Shown here one piece after another: positions 1 to 13,400 of a stretch of 64,000 nt of DNA. The position numbers and the translations under genes were made by a program. How positions within the stretch are numbered: position 1 is the stretch's first letter; every line of letters starts with the position of its first letter. Origin of the DNA: Dasyornis broadbenti (lineage: Eukaryota > Chordata > Aves > Passeriformes > Dasyornithidae); the NCBI GenBank assembly GCA_013397935.1, contig VZRN01005002.1:427253-491252 (forward strand), written 5' to 3'. Below the pieces are notes generated by a model. It worked only from the letters and a program-made list of their open reading frames with translations. It was not told the DNA's origin and made no database searches.

Positions 1-3000
1 TTTGAAGCTCTGCAGAGTACTGGCTGCCTTTGGCAACTAGAGAAACGTACTGTGGTCTGGCCAAAGTCACAGCAGCTTTTTCATCCCTTAAATTTGGGAA
101 AGAGCCCTATGCTCTTCAGCTACAGTTGTACAAAGGAGGTTTTCATGACTAATAAATTTGCCAATACGTGCTGTTGTGGAAAGCAAAGCAATTAACTTGG
201 TTGGTTATGAATTCAGTTTGTTGTTCTGGTTAAGAGTTGAAGAGTTTTCAGCTGAAACTTTTTTAGGCTTTTAATTTCTTTAATCATTCTCAAAGCACAA
301 CATCTGAGAACATCCCTTTCAAAATAAAACATGTATTTTTAAAAATACTCAGACTTTCTTTGGGAACAGTTGAGACTTCTTTGTTTCACACTGCTTAACA
401 TTATTCATTCATCCCAAAACAAAACTTTTACAATGTGCAGAAAAAACCCAACCTCCTGCCTTCTTAACTAGTTTTGAGATAATTCTCCCCTTTCCCTCCA
501 CTTCCTCTTCTATGTCCCGCTCTTGGATCTAAATAGAGTGTCTGGTATCTCAGTGTGGCTTGAATTTACTGAAGCAAAGGAAACCCTTTACAGAGTTTTG
601 AAAAAAAAGTAAAGGGAAGCAATGTAGCAGAATGTCACTTGAAAAAGTAAACTTAGTAATAGTGCTGCACTTGGCAAGAGCAAATACTTAACAAGCATTC
701 AGAGCTGGTAGCAAATTAAAATTAATAATAAACTACATTCTGTTTTGCAAAACTGTGTTTCTTAGAATCAAAATAAGTTTCTTACTTTTTTAGTCACTTC
801 AGGGTTCAGCTTACTTCCCATGTGTTTCTCAGTTGAGAGCATCTCACCTAAGTTACTCTTACTAGCTCCTGTCTCACTTTCTGATTCTCACACACCAGTA
901 CCCTGCTAAACTGTTAAAGCTGGAAACAGTGCATAGGACTTTATTTTTGTGAGCATGCTTACTGAATTCTTTAGAAATTTGTAAGCTGGTGTATTTTGGA
1001 AAACTCCTCTCAGAAAAACTAGATATTTTCACTGTTTTCTATTTTAGAATGATGATGACAGGAAACAGAAAAAAAAATTTATAGTGGTAGAAGTAATACC
1101 TTCTACATTATTTTATATTGGGAAATATTTTGAGTGTTTCACAATGATGCGTCTTGGACTATGATATAGCTTTGTGTATGATATATTATTTGTGTGTTTA
1201 TATATATATAATTCCTAGGCATGAATTTTGTATGGGAAGCAGTTATTGAATCTCGTCTCGCTTAGGAGGGACTGTGAAAGTGGCATGTTCATGCAGTGTA
1301 ACTTTTGTATATAATAGGTATGTACAGCATAACCACCAGATTTGTAGTACTGAGTTGCAGTATTCAGTTCCTAACAGTTTATAAGACAGCTGTGTTATTA
1401 CTTCAGAGATTCACACACTAGCAGTCCTCCTCCTGTCCCGTTAAATTTCATATAAAATTTATCTCTCCTAAGAAATATAAAGCCAACTGTGTCAATAGCC
1501 AAGCAAAACCAGGAAGAATTGCTAGTGCAAAAATAGCAAAAGTCATCTCACGCAGAGAAGCCTCCCCAGTGAATTGATCACAAATTGAAGATTAGTATTT
1601 AGATAATGTTGCTTCTTGCATATCAATAAACTTCTGCAGATGTACGCAGCCATGTAGTTACCCTGTGGTAGTGTAGGCAGACGTGTCTCGGGGAAACTGA
1701 AAGCACTTACAGCTACACCCTTACCACTGAATTAAATTCAACCTGCTAACTGTTGTGCATAAAGCCACACTTTAGGCTGCAGTGTGTTGGATTTCACTTC
1801 AGCTGCTGCATAATCTTAAGGACTCGAGCAAGTAAAGCCATGACAATAGACTGTTCTTGAGGTGACCAAAATATGGTAAATGTCAGAAATCCACATCTGA
1901 AATAAGAGGTCACACACTCTTTACCAAGCGCAGGCAAAGAAAAAAGGCTCTTTGATGTGGCTCTGGTGTAGTATCAGCTTTGTCTGTGACAAGACCTGTG
2001 CACTTCGAACTTGATTTGTGTATAAAAGGCTGTACTGTTGGGTGGAAGGCCTGATACAGGCTTATCCTTCCTGTCTTTTCCACCCCCACCCGCCTTCTGA
2101 ACCTCTCGGGTGATCTCTGTTTTGGCTGGCTTGAGTCTCAGCCAGCTAGTCCTCATCCCAGCCCAATCACCTAAACCCCCCAGATAATCCCATTCCAGTG
2201 CATAAACCAGAGCAGCCATAACAGCAGTAAACAATTGCAAAGCAGCTGCTTATTGCAGACATACCCCCACTGGAGAGGCCGATGGATCTCAAATGCTGCT
2301 GCCCAGGGAGCAGCCCTTCAGGTGGCAGGGGATGCCTTGGTGTCTCCCTCTGGTTCCCAGCACACGTAGCAGTTTCCATACCTACAGAGTTTAATACTTT
2401 GCTGAATGTATACCTCTTCTTAATATTAGCATTGCCCTTCACCCCACTGCTGCTCATACCTGTTTCTGTGTGCCTGGAGCAGAACCCACACAGAACTTAA
2501 GGATCCCTCTTTCATGCCTTTCTCCTTCACGGTCCTCATTTGTCCTGGCATTTTCTCACTGTAAAGGAGCTGGGTTTGATACACCTGATCTGACAGGTAT
2601 TCTTGATTTGACAAGACAGTGCCCCTCTTTGAGTCATAATTATTTACAAATTAGGCTTCTATCCTTGGATATGTGAACATGGTAAATCTGCCAATGCTGT
2701 AATGGAGACAGATGTGGTAGAAAAATGGTAAAGGATGAAATAACTAAGTGGGGCATCTTACCTGCGTTTCTGCTATACTTTTTTTCACACTACCACTGTC
2801 TTTCAAGTAGCTTTAAGTTTTGTGAAAAATGGGTTAGGTATTCTGCTAGGTAAGAAACATCCTTCCCATCACATTGCTGTAATTAAGGTCTTACATGGAT
2901 CATTAGTACTCATACTTTAGCCATGAAATGGTGTTGGCTGGTTTGAGGAGAAACCTTCAGCTCCTGCATAGGTACTGCATGTGTTAGGGTAGCCAGTCAG

Positions 3001-4420
3001 GGGTGCATATGATGAGGGGGCTCACTTCCTTCAGGATCCAGGCTGTCCATGGAGATGGCAGAAGGTGGGATTTTGCAGTTAGTTAAGGACAAACTCGAGT
3101 TTTGAAAGTTGAAGGGGTCCCACATATTATCACAGCAGAATAGTCACTACTGTGGTGCATGCACTGGCATGTTTTCTCAGTGCAGACATTTAGGGTGCCC
3201 GGAAGTTGCCCTGAGAGCTCTGCCTTCTCTGGCCCCTACTGTACCAAGAGCTGGAGCAGAGCAAAACAAGGCATAAAGTTTTCACTGGAAAAGCACTTTC
3301 AAAGTCTAAACTTCCAGTTAGGTTGTAATGGTGTTTTAGCTGCCAATTTATTAATGCACAGGTGAACTGGTGGTAATAACTATTTCTGCTGTCCCATTTC
3401 CTGTCCCTCTATCTCAGAAAGTGCTGGTATTTCCAACTTTACCAATACAGTGCTGGCTGCACTGGTGTATAGGAATTGTTAGTGACTGGCTATGCAGTGT
3501 AACTACTAGCATGGCTGTGGTTGGGGAAAATGAATATATTTAGACTTGAGGAAAGAGCCAGAGCACCAAGCTGCCTGTTATGCTTTTGCCATGGGGAGTT
3601 ACGGGAGTGAGGAGTGATGGGTGAGGTGTGCCTAGAGTCCCCTCCTCCCATCCCATGGACTCATGGGGCAGAGCTAGAGTGCCAGGTAGAGCACTCTGCT
3701 CCTGGGCTGGAATGTTGTCACCTTTTATTAACCTTCTCTTATTTTTCATATGCAGAGTATTTACCAGGCCATAAAAAATACACTATGGGGAGTTACCATA
3801 TGTAATTGCAGCTGCCAGAATGAAAAAAGCTGTCTTTGTGAAGGTGGTAATAGCGTATTTAGAGGGGAGTGAGTAGCTTTGGGTTTTGATGTGATGTTTA
3901 CATGCTGCCTTACAAAACTCAGTGCAATGCTTGAGCTCCCAGTGTAAAGGAGTGAAAATTCCGCTCTCTCAAGAAAGCCTTCAAGCAGGGGTGCATGTGT
4001 CAGCTCTGCCAACTTGCAGTGTCCATGTTGCCCAGATTCCATCGCTCTGCGCGGCTGTGAGCAGAGGAACACAGCCTCCCCCCTGTCATTTGCTCAGCAA
4101 ATGGAGAGAGAAGACGCCAGTGGAAAAGGTGACCAGTGTGGTTTCTGCGTTGGCATCTGGGCAGCAGGTGTGCTCCTGGTGACTGGCTGCCTGCAGCTGG
4201 GGCTGTGAGCTGTTGCAGATACTGAAACAGGATGGGCAGAGGGATTCAGAAGGGAGTGCCTTGATTTGTGTCCCTCAGACTCCACCTATCCCTGATGAGG
4301 GCTGTGTTAAAGAAAACAGGACTGTTTATCAGGTCTCAGGTGATACTTGTCAGCCAAAGAGTTGAGTTTTCACAAATATTCCTCAGCAACATGTAACGTA
4401 TGGTGAAAGAGTATTTGTTG
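1..4420. other. Non-coding sequence, no gene seen
   Basis: AT-leaning, CpG-poor unique sequence. All open stretches are about 100 codons or fewer, overlap on both strands and match no family I know. A short TA run lies at 1199-1210. I recognise no repeat, RNA gene or promoter here. Intergenic or intronic DNA is the simplest reading. Confidence 0.6.
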
Positions 4421-4427
4421 TTTGTAT

Positions 4428-4700
4428 TTAAATAAGGCCATTAAGGCCATAATTAATTGTAAAGATGATATCAAAGCAGGGGCATATCTCCTGGCAAACT
4501 AATCCACCCTGTAATCCATTACTTTTAGTTATATGGTTTAATATCTTCGTGTGGTAGGGCATTAGCTGCATCACATGCTTATGTTCAAAATCAGTTTGAT
4601 CAGTCCTAGATCTGCTGTATAGGCACTTCAGATCACAGTTCACATGAAGGACTGTCTCCCCAGGTATTTTCCTGGGAATTGCTTGTCCATGCATCAGAAA
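4428..4700. promoter_or_regulatory. CNE-like, homeodomain-motif stretch (candidate)
   Basis: This stretch holds overlapping homeodomain cores (TAATTAATT at 4450-4458) and a TCF/LEF-like ATCAAAG at 4470-4476. It has little low-complexity sequence. The minus strand is open for 88 codons, but the product has no recognisable domain and no codon signal I can see. The stretch resembles deeply conserved vertebrate non-coding elements. That is an impression from motif texture, not a test of conservation. Confidence 0.25.
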
Positions 4701-6637
4701 TCTGGTTTTTCTCTTACCTAGGTAAGGAGCAAAAGAGGAGCTGATAGAAGTCGCTCATCACAGTTAACCATGAAACAGCCATGACCTTGTTTGTTTTGAG
4801 CTAATTTTCGGATGAAGAAAGCATTGACATTTCTTTCCCCTCCTTTTAGATTGATGGGTGGAAGCAGTCCTTGGGATTTGGCTATTTTCAAAACAAAATA
4901 TTTGACCTGAAAGGTAATATTTATAGCAGGCAGCTAATAGAAAACATACTTGCCCTCGCTCCGTGTCTCTTGTGTATATGTGTATGTGCACTTTGGGTTC
5001 CCTCCTGGGCCTGACCTCTGCCGCACTCAATGCAGCTTCATTGACTTCACCTTCTATTCCCTTCTCCTGATAAATGAACCACTGGAAACAGCGGGGCTCG
5101 GTATGCAGGGAAGCAGGGTGCAGGAAGTTCACAGCAGTCCCGTGCCATTCTGATCCTCTGCAAATGTCCCTTCCTGCCCGAGTGATGGATGGTTTGGGGC
5201 TTCTGCGTCAGTCCCTTGTGAACTCTGAAGGTCACCCGGGACAGCATATTCTCCCTTTGGAAAGAGACCCTGCAGGGATGTTGATTTAGTGACATCTAGC
5301 AAGGACTGCCCCTGTCAGTCAGTGCAGTAATGTTGGGAGTGGGGAATGGTGTTAGCATTGGGTCACTGGATCTAAAGCAGGAGGAAATGATAGCTGGACT
5401 TTATAAAAGCCCTCCTCTGGGCTGCTGATTGGACCTGGCAGGTGGGAAGGGGCTATTTTGGAAGAGGTATCTGGCTGAAGGAGCAACTGCAGTTGCAGCA
5501 GCAAGTGCTTTGCATTTAAGTGAGGACTGGGGAGTCCTCATCTGCTTGCAAACTGCTGCTCTCTGGGTTTTTTTCAAGGTAAAAATACCAGTGGGGCAGT
5601 AGGTCTCTAGGGAGCTTAAAAATGTCCATGTAATTAGAAATTGTGACTGCAGATTTTCGGCTCCCGATTCCTGTGAAGTTTGGATTTGAAGAAATATAAT
5701 TTTCTCATGTTTGGACCACTGTGCATGTCAATAAATCCATCACTGTTCAGTGAGGATTTGCTGTGATGAGGTGTGGCTCCGTGGGATTCAAGGTGAGCAC
5801 AGGACAGGCAGTGAGGTTTCTATGCCGTTAAAATGAATAATGGGCAGAAGCAAACCAGTTGCAAAAGCAGCATTTGGAGTGAGGTGGGAAGAACCTAGGC
5901 TGAAACAAATACAATTCTAGTCTTTCTTTTCAGCCTCTACCTGAGATGCAGTGCTGGTAGGCCTATTTACCATCAAGGAATTTGTTTTACTGTAGTCTGG
6001 CCATAGCTGCAGACTTAACTGCGTATTTGAAAATACATCCTATTTTTTCCAGTCAAAATTGCTGATACACCAAACAGCAGTGACTTCACAACAGCTGGAG
6101 ACCCAACAAAAAATCCTGCATTCCACAAATACAGCAAAATTCCAGATTTTGGTTCAGCCATTATGAGTTCAGAAATAGAGATCATACTCTAAGCAAGCTG
6201 GAATTTGAGTGAATTTCATCTGACTATTTATTAAACTCTATTTAGACTGGGCCGTGATGAGACTGGATTGCAGAGCTGCAGGCTGCGATCAACACTCAGC
6301 AGGAGGTTATTTAGATTAAATACCAACTGTCTTGGAATGGTGGGAAAAGTTTCAGACAAAAGTTTTATTTACTGGAGTTCTGGCCAAAGTTGTGGGATTG
6401 CAGTAATATTTTAGGAATTCTACTGGACAAATAGTTTTTCTCCTTGAAGAAATGGGTTTTTTGCATTGCAGTATTCTTGAATTCAGCTACTCCCTTACAT
6501 ATCCTCTGATGAATACGGTTCATATCCAATTTGCTCCCCTCCTTTATCTCCTTACTGTGAGAATGTAATCATCTTTTTGCTTTCTTTCAGTCTGCAATTT
6601 TTTTTCTGCCAAGAGAAAAACAAGACAATGGAGAACC
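4701..6637. other. Non-coding sequence, no gene seen
   Basis: Unique sequence with only short overlapping open frames (the longest, at 4764-5132 on the minus strand, is 122 codons). No domain, repeat family or splice-bounded exon could be supported. Confidence 0.55.
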
Positions 6638-7010
6638 TTTTTTTTTTTTTTTTTGGTTGGGGGGAGGTAGAGGGGTAAGCTTCACAATTTTCTCATTTTT
6701 CTTGAGATTTTTCTCCCTTTTCCCACTTTACTTTTTCATTTTTCATGTTGACCTTCCTTCTCACCTTTCCTTTTCCTGTGTTCTGTCTAAAGGGTGGGCT
6801 TGCTCTTCCCTTCTCATCTACTCTTTTATTTTTGAAAATAAGACTCATGACTGATTGTTTTTTCCCCTCATCATTTATCTACTTGTCTACACCTGTTTCT
6901 TTCACTTTGGTTTCCTTCAAGTTTCAGCATGCATTTTCTCTTGTTCTGCCTTTTGCTTTTCGTTTCTCCTCTGTGATTATGCCAGACCCCCTGGTCCTCC
7001 CTCTCCTCCT
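6638..7010. repeat. Poly-T (17 T) followed by pyrimidine-rich tract
   Basis: Positions 6638-6654 are an unbroken T run. The following ~350 bases are strongly T/C-biased on the plus strand apart from a G-rich patch just after the T run. Two overlapping open frames (6745-7080 and 6855-7337) arise because T/C-rich DNA lacks stop codons. Their products are F/S/L/P-rich low-complexity sequence, so I do not call genes. Confidence 0.6.
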
Positions 7011-10000
7011 TTACAAGCTGCCAGCCCTGGGCTTGCTTCCTCCTGCCCAGCGCCAGCAGAGGACTTTGCAGTTTGGCTGAGCAGCCCCTGCTGCTGCTGC
7101 AGTGCCAGAGACAGACTCGTGCCTTTCCGTTTCTCCAGGCACAGTGGTATTCGGTTTGAGCACCAATGTGATTTGCATCGTTTTATTTTGGGGTCAGCCC
7201 TTTCAATAACTAATGCATGTAGGAAGCACCATAATGACTGTGTTGCAATGTTAGGCTTGAGCTGCTTAGAACAGGGTCCACTGACTTACTTTCAGAATGA
7301 GTGCACAGTGTATAAAAATCACAGAGAGGAAAAATGATACTCATGCAATTAATGTCCCTGTAAACAGAATGAGTGATTCCGTAAACAAATGTGGCGAGCG
7401 TCTCCCTGAAATTAAGAAAAATGCGTGTTTCCTGTAATACTGCTTCATGTTTATACAGGGTGTCTTGTCTTTTTTTGGCTCCATAAAGTGAGCAATACAA
7501 AATACTGGAAATTATAGTTAGACTATTAAAGTCTCCTGCCTTTCTCACTTACGCAAGTAAGTGAGATTTCCTGTTCCTCATTGTCACCTGGCTGCTATGG
7601 TGGAGGTATTTCATACAATTGTTATCTAAAAGTTATTTCTTCTTCTTTTTTTTTCTGAGACATTCTCAACAGCCACAAGACTTTCCTGAAATAAGTTTTA
7701 CTGACTGGTGTATACTCTTGCCTCAGTTACTTTTCTTTGTATAGGAGCTCAGAGGTTCCAGGTGAGGCCATGCCTACCAAAACAGTCAGTGAAGCTGTGC
7801 AGTATTTGTCGCAGAGCAATGTGAAATAGGTCACTGCACAAAAGGCCTTGGCTGTGCTGAGCTAGGAGCAGCTGCCCTCCAAAAGCTACAGTCACAGGTC
7901 TGCAGAGTATGTCAGCAGGGAAGTGACTGGAAGGTGGAGACCTTGTAGGCACCAGCTCATCAAAAAGAGTTAAATGCTAGAGCAAAACAAACTGGCCCCA
8001 TGGGCAGTACTTAGCAGATGGATTGGAGGGAGATAGAAAGGCTGAAATATTTTGTCTGTGGAGGTGCAGTCTGAAGGGCTGCTACATGAAGCGTGGTACT
8101 GCTCTGCACAAGCTGAGGAAGCCCAGGTGACCTCAGCTGCCAAGTGAGCCCACGTAGCTGCTGGCCAAGGACAAGCTTGGCAGCTGGCATGAGCTCACTG
8201 TGTTAGGCAAAGAAAGTGACACAGACTTTCTGCAATGGAGACATGTTACATTACTAATTTAAACAAAATTCAGTAATGCATAAATTATAAACTTTTTAAA
8301 AATAAAACTGAAAATACTGAGAGCCTTTGATCAGAATTTACTCAAGCTCGAATTGAAACTACCTTATTTGATTTTTCTGTGTCGCAGTGAAACCAAATAC
8401 TCGTTAAATCACTGTAACAGTATTTAACATCTTTTAAGTAGTCTACAAAAGTTTTTATTTTCAGAAAGTAATTTCACCAAAGTTACATTTGTCATATGAA
8501 TTTTGCTAAGTAGCTTAATCAAATTGTAATTTAGTATCTGAACCACAAACACCTTGCAAAGCTCTCTGGTTTCAGGTCTTACATACTAGTTACTCTGTTT
8601 CCATCCTGCCCAGCATAGAAATAATATTTTAAAGGTTATAGCTTTTAACCAGAAACCAGAGGTGAACAATCTCAAGACACACAGCACACTTTATAACAGT
8701 GTGCCCTGCAGACCCTTGTAGCACTTAGAGTATTTCTTCTTGCACCTGTCTCATACAAGCTTTTGGGGAGGCTTCCATATGTACATTTTCATCTTTGTAT
8801 CCTGACAATGAAGAAACTGGAAATACTCTTGCTATTTAGTTTAAAAACATGTTCACAGACATTGGGAAATTAATACTATTAAGAGGGACAAAATATGAGT
8901 GGGCAAAAAAACCTTAACAGGTCCTCAGCTCGTGTAGCACACCAGTATCACATGTGGTGGGAAGTGCAAAATAGATGTCAGTGAGCTTCTCATGTGAGTT
9001 GTTTTCTGCAGGGTAGAGTCACTGATCCTTAGCTGGTGTAGACAGCTTCTTCTTTCCAAGGTACTTCCTTGCAGAAGCTGTGATCAAAATGGCAAACCTT
9101 CTCAGTGCTAGATTACAGTGATTTAGGAATAATGCCTGGTGTTGGTCAAGCAGTAGCCACCACAGGAAAATGTACCATGGCAGCTCTGGCTTCTAAGCAG
9201 TTGAGTCCACATTTTCAGGACATCCCTTCAGAAGTGCAGTTGGTGCATCTCTGTTTGAAAATGTTTAAATAAAATTTTGAAGTAGTTTGGGATTTTGTGC
9301 CAGGATCTGTGAGCACTATTCTGTGTGCCCTATCAAAATTCCCAATGAGGAAGGCCACTTTAGGATGTGTGCTCTACTCTTGTCACATCTCTGTGTTTCA
9401 GAGAATTCAGCATAAAACTATAATTAACAGGGTAATTAAAGCAGACAAGCAGCGTCTCAAAATTCAACTACACAGCTCAGTTGCTAAAATGATTTCACAT
9501 CAGCAATAGAAAAAATTCTTATACAATAAATTTATTTGTCTTTTGCTAATCTAAAGAGAAACACACTTGTTCTTCATATAAACAAAGCAACTATAGTTAC
9601 CTTCCTATTTTGGATTTCATCAGTACGTCACACAGTTTATTTTCTAAAATCTAATAAAACAGATGGGAAAAATTCTTTGAAACTCATTAAATGAACCCTA
9701 ATGTATATAATTTAAAATATGGTTTCCCTGCTTCTACAAGCTGTTTGCCTGCCGTGCTATACTACTGGTCTGCAATCTCCTAGATGAGGAAAAAGTGATG
9801 AATAACAAAGCTGCAGCTTTCCCCAGTGTAGGGATGACTGCCCTAGCAGAGATTTCTAACAGCCCAAAGAGAGCTCCTGAGAAGGCATAAGAAAGCTATT
9901 TATTGTGGTAGCCTGTAAGTCTAAATAATAACTCTTCAAATGGAATGTAGGGGTCCCAAATCACAGCTTAATACCAATTTCCAGGAGGATATTTTACATC

Positions 10001-10799
10001 TCAGCTGTAAACAAAATTCCATAATTTTCTTTTCTGTGAGCTTCTGCAAATAATGTATTCAGGTTGTGTCTGTGTCTTCTCTTGCAAATTTGGTCCTTTG
10101 TTCTGACTGAAAAAAAATGGCAAAATTGCAATTGGGGAAAGTACAACTTGGCATTGTATTGAGATCATGGATCTTATTTTCAATCATGAAATTTTGAGGC
10201 AAGATCATGAATTAATGCAAATTGTTAAGCCATCACCAATTTCACAGCACACACAAAAATCATACAACGTTGCTTTATAGCTTAACAATTGCAACATTAT
10301 CAGGAAGATGTTATGTGGACTTTGTTTCATGCACTCACAGTAGCTCTCCAACAGTCTCCAACATTAAGGTCATAAAAAAAGATGAAGATACACATTTCTC
10401 TGTCACTGTTAATTTGATACTGAACTGTGATAGATTTATGAAAGAAGCTATGTGTAAGAATCATCATTTCTAGACAAGATACTGCAGAAAATATCTGAGC
10501 AATGCTGTTGGGCTAGCACACTTAGGACAAAAGGAAAAAGTACAAGTTTGATGTATTGCACATATAAAGCATTATTTTCTTCTTTAGTTTCTTCCTCCTC
10601 TAGATAAATATGTTGTGTTTAGATGGTGGGGGATATAAGTAAGGCTCCAGTACTGCAAACATTTGGTAGAATTGCCCATGGCAGCAAAGCAAAGTATACT
10701 CATTTGTCAGGCAATTTAGAGAGATAGTAGAATTCATAACTGAGTGTTTTGTTTGTTTACTTGCACATAAATGGTTTATTTTGGGCTGATTTTAGATTG
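7011..10799. other. Non-coding sequence, no gene seen
   Basis: Mostly AT-rich unique DNA. A POU octamer (ATTTGCAT) occurs at 7171-7178 and its reverse (ATGCAAAT) at 10215-10222. Such octamers are expected by chance several times in 64 kb, so neither is called as a site. No gene or repeat family recognised. Confidence 0.55.
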
Positions 10800-11000
10800 G
10801 CTATGTGCAGAAGGCATCAAGCCATGTTCTGAGGCAGTTCTGCTTTGTTACATTTGGAAAAAAATTGTTTGGATTATGGTTTTCCGTCAAATTATTAGCA
10901 GGAAAAAATGGTGTTTGATTTAACTTGCTTTTCATTTGCATAACAATCAATGATAGGGCAATGCCTGAATTAGCTTGGAAATCACACAACGGTTTTTATT
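10800..11000. promoter_or_regulatory. CNE-like stretch around a SOX-POU site (candidate enhancer)
   Basis: This is AT-rich but not low-complexity DNA, with a 14-bp POU octamer plus SOX composite at 10934-10947 and a further ATCAATGA-type motif immediately after it. The minus strand is open for 62 codons without recognisable protein content. Enhancer function is inferred from the composite motif only. Confidence 0.3.
10934..10947 (-). promoter_or_regulatory. SOX2-POU (OCT) composite motif
   Basis: The plus strand reads ATTTGCATAACAAT. On the minus strand this is ATTGTTATGCAAAT, a SOX core (ATTGTT) directly abutting a perfect POU octamer (ATGCAAAT). The order and spacing match the known SOX-POU composite element bound by SOX2 with OCT4 or neural POU factors. 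The match is exact over these 14 bases. The next base outward departs from the usual extended consensus. Occupancy is not shown. Confidence 0.5.
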
Positions 11001-13215
11001 TGACCTGGTTTCTACATTTGGATGAGTTTCCTTTTCCTGCATGTAAATATCCATAAAAACATGTTGAAAATTTCAAGTCTCACCTAGTTATTCACTTTGT
11101 TGTGGCTACTGCTATCTTTATGAGTTTGATTCTCAAACACTTATGTACCAATGTTCCACTTGATGGCTTGTTAACACACATTGTACAAGTAAAACCCCTT
11201 CCCTTTCATCTGATTTAATGTAATATTCTTCTTGGAGAATCATGGAAATAAGAGAAAGAAAGGTAAACTTGTGCAAATTTTTCACTTGTGTGAGATTGTT
11301 CTCCAGTTCCTGACTTTCATCTAATGTTTATTAATTGCCAGTTGTCTGTTAGTTAATAGATGGCCCAACACCACAACTTAGAAGGCTTTCTTTGCCTCTG
11401 AAGTTCAGGCAGTTAGTCACGTTGTTACCATCCACAGAACAGTGTTTTTCCTATGGAAAGACTGGTAGCTGCACTGTTTATAAGCTGGCTACTAAGAAGG
11501 CGTAAAACCCCATACAGTTCTGACTGTTCCTCTACATGGAAAGTACAAAATAATTTAAGAACTGTGTTTCTCTTTTTTACTCAGGCAGTGTTCCGAGTAA
11601 GATTTCAGCAGAATTGCTTTTATGATGCAGCAAAAAAAAACCCAAACCTGTCCAAGGACTTCACTGCCTGTCCTCTTTCTCTGTCTTTCTCTTTTTTACA
11701 TCTTGCAAACAGACATTGCCGTTACCCAAATTAACCTCTTCTTTTTTGCCCTGGTATTTGGATCAGGCTTCTCTCTGGGTGGGGCAAAAAGTGAACTCTC
11801 CTAACATACAGTACAAATTAGGTCTTTTTAAAAACAACGACTTCTCTTAAGAATACCTGTATTTTATTTCTGACAAAAGAAGGGAAAACACAAGTGTGCT
11901 CAGTAAATCAAGAAGTCAAATGTGTGTAATCTGATGCCAAGTGTAAACATGTATGGACTTTACAAGGCTTGCCGACACTAGATGCTCTGATTTTCTTTCA
12001 TTTGAAAAAGTGCTTTTGAGTATTCACAGTAGTGCTTGCAGGAGGCAGTCAAAATCGCAAAGTGAATAAGAGCAGGTCTATGCAACAGCTTTTGTTGAAT
12101 CGAGAAACTTTTTTTTTATGAACACACTATTTTCCCTTTGGGGTAGCTAATGTAAATGTGGTACCTAGCTTGCTGCATATGCAGTGGGACTTTTTGGCCT
12201 GGCTTTTTGGCAGAAGGTTTGTTAAGTGAATACTATAAAAAGCTGCTAAAGAGTCAAAATATAGTCCCTCACATACTGGCAAAACTGTTTGATTTCAATG
12301 GAGGTTAAATACATAACTACCTCAGGATATTGGCCATAAAGACCTCCTGAATACCCTTCCAGCACTGAAGGGCCTGAATACCTTTCTGTGTCCACTGAAG
12401 GAAAAACAGAGTGCAGAAGTTAGTGATTTAATTAATAAAGATGTTGTCGTGTCTTCACTGCTATTCTATCAGGCTGCTGCTGTAACAAATCATGGCATTA
12501 CTCCATCTGTGCAGAAGTGCTGCTGTAAAACTAAAATTTTCAGGCTGCTCAGCATTTGTACTGAATGTTTCAAGCTGTGTTAATTATATATCTGTAAGCA
12601 CTCTGGTATTAGTGTTAGTTGGGTAGATCCCAGAGGTCTGCCAAGGATTTTTTCACATAATTTTAATATTAACAGTATTTTTGTACTTGGGTATTTATTT
12701 TAAACATATCACAAGGGTCTCTAAGCACTAAAAAAACTGTGTTTGCAGCTAGTCAGTGGGACTTCTGTTCTTCAGACATATCTGTAATTGCCCCCTTGAC
12801 TGGTTGAACGTGTGTTTAATATTTGCTTTTTCATGCTTTAGAGCAGTTACCAGATCGCTTTGTGGGGAGGCAAATGTAATGACTTTAGACATTTAATCTG
12901 AGGATGGTGAGACGTGGTGATCTTCATTTCTAGTAAAGAGAGAGATACTGATGAAAATGAAGTTTTTCAATGCTGAGAGACAGCATGCACCACAGTGGAT
13001 GCTCTGAACTTCCCAGCACACAGGGAAAGTGAAAGATCAGGGGGATGTTGCATCACCTTTCTTCCTCCCCTGCCTCACTTGGTGTTGGCTGAGGACTTGT
13101 TCAGCTGCCACGCGAGCTCTGGCAGCCATAAGACCACTCCAGCCGTAGACACTTGGCACTTCTGAAAAATTTGGCACTAGAAGCCAACTGGAGGAACGCT
13201 TGATGTGCAGCTCTG
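11001..13215. other. Non-coding sequence, no gene seen
   Basis: AT-rich unique DNA with short homopolymer runs. Two overlapping open frames around 11453-11804 are short and low in recognisable content. No repeat family, RNA gene or promoter could be supported. Confidence 0.55.
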
Positions 13216-13219
13216 TAGA

Positions 13220-13400
13220 AGTATGGTGCCCAGGGAGCTGCAGTGGTAGCTCAGGGTCGCCACACTACACCAATGCCCCTAATGCTGGCAGAAGGGACAC
13301 CAAGGTGCTGGGTTCACCCCACGTGGGAGTCACCCTGTGGCAGGCAAATTCCCACGCGCCCCACTCCAGATATGCGAAGCAAACGTAGCACTGGCCAAGT
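13220..13400 (+). repeat. Possible tRNA-like SINE fragment
   Basis: The stretch has a pol III A-box-like segment (GGTAGCTCAGGG, about 13244-13255) and a B-box-like segment (GGGTTCACCCC, about 13309-13319). The region is more CpG- and C-rich than its surroundings. The A-to-B distance is longer than in a tRNA and the B-box is off-consensus at a key base. I cannot tie it to a named family. It may be an old avian SINE or a chance resemblance. Confidence 0.25.

Noticed and set aside
6855..7337. 160-codon open frame
   Set aside because: Open because the DNA is T/C-rich. The overlapping frame is open too, and the peptide is F/S/C-rich without a domain.
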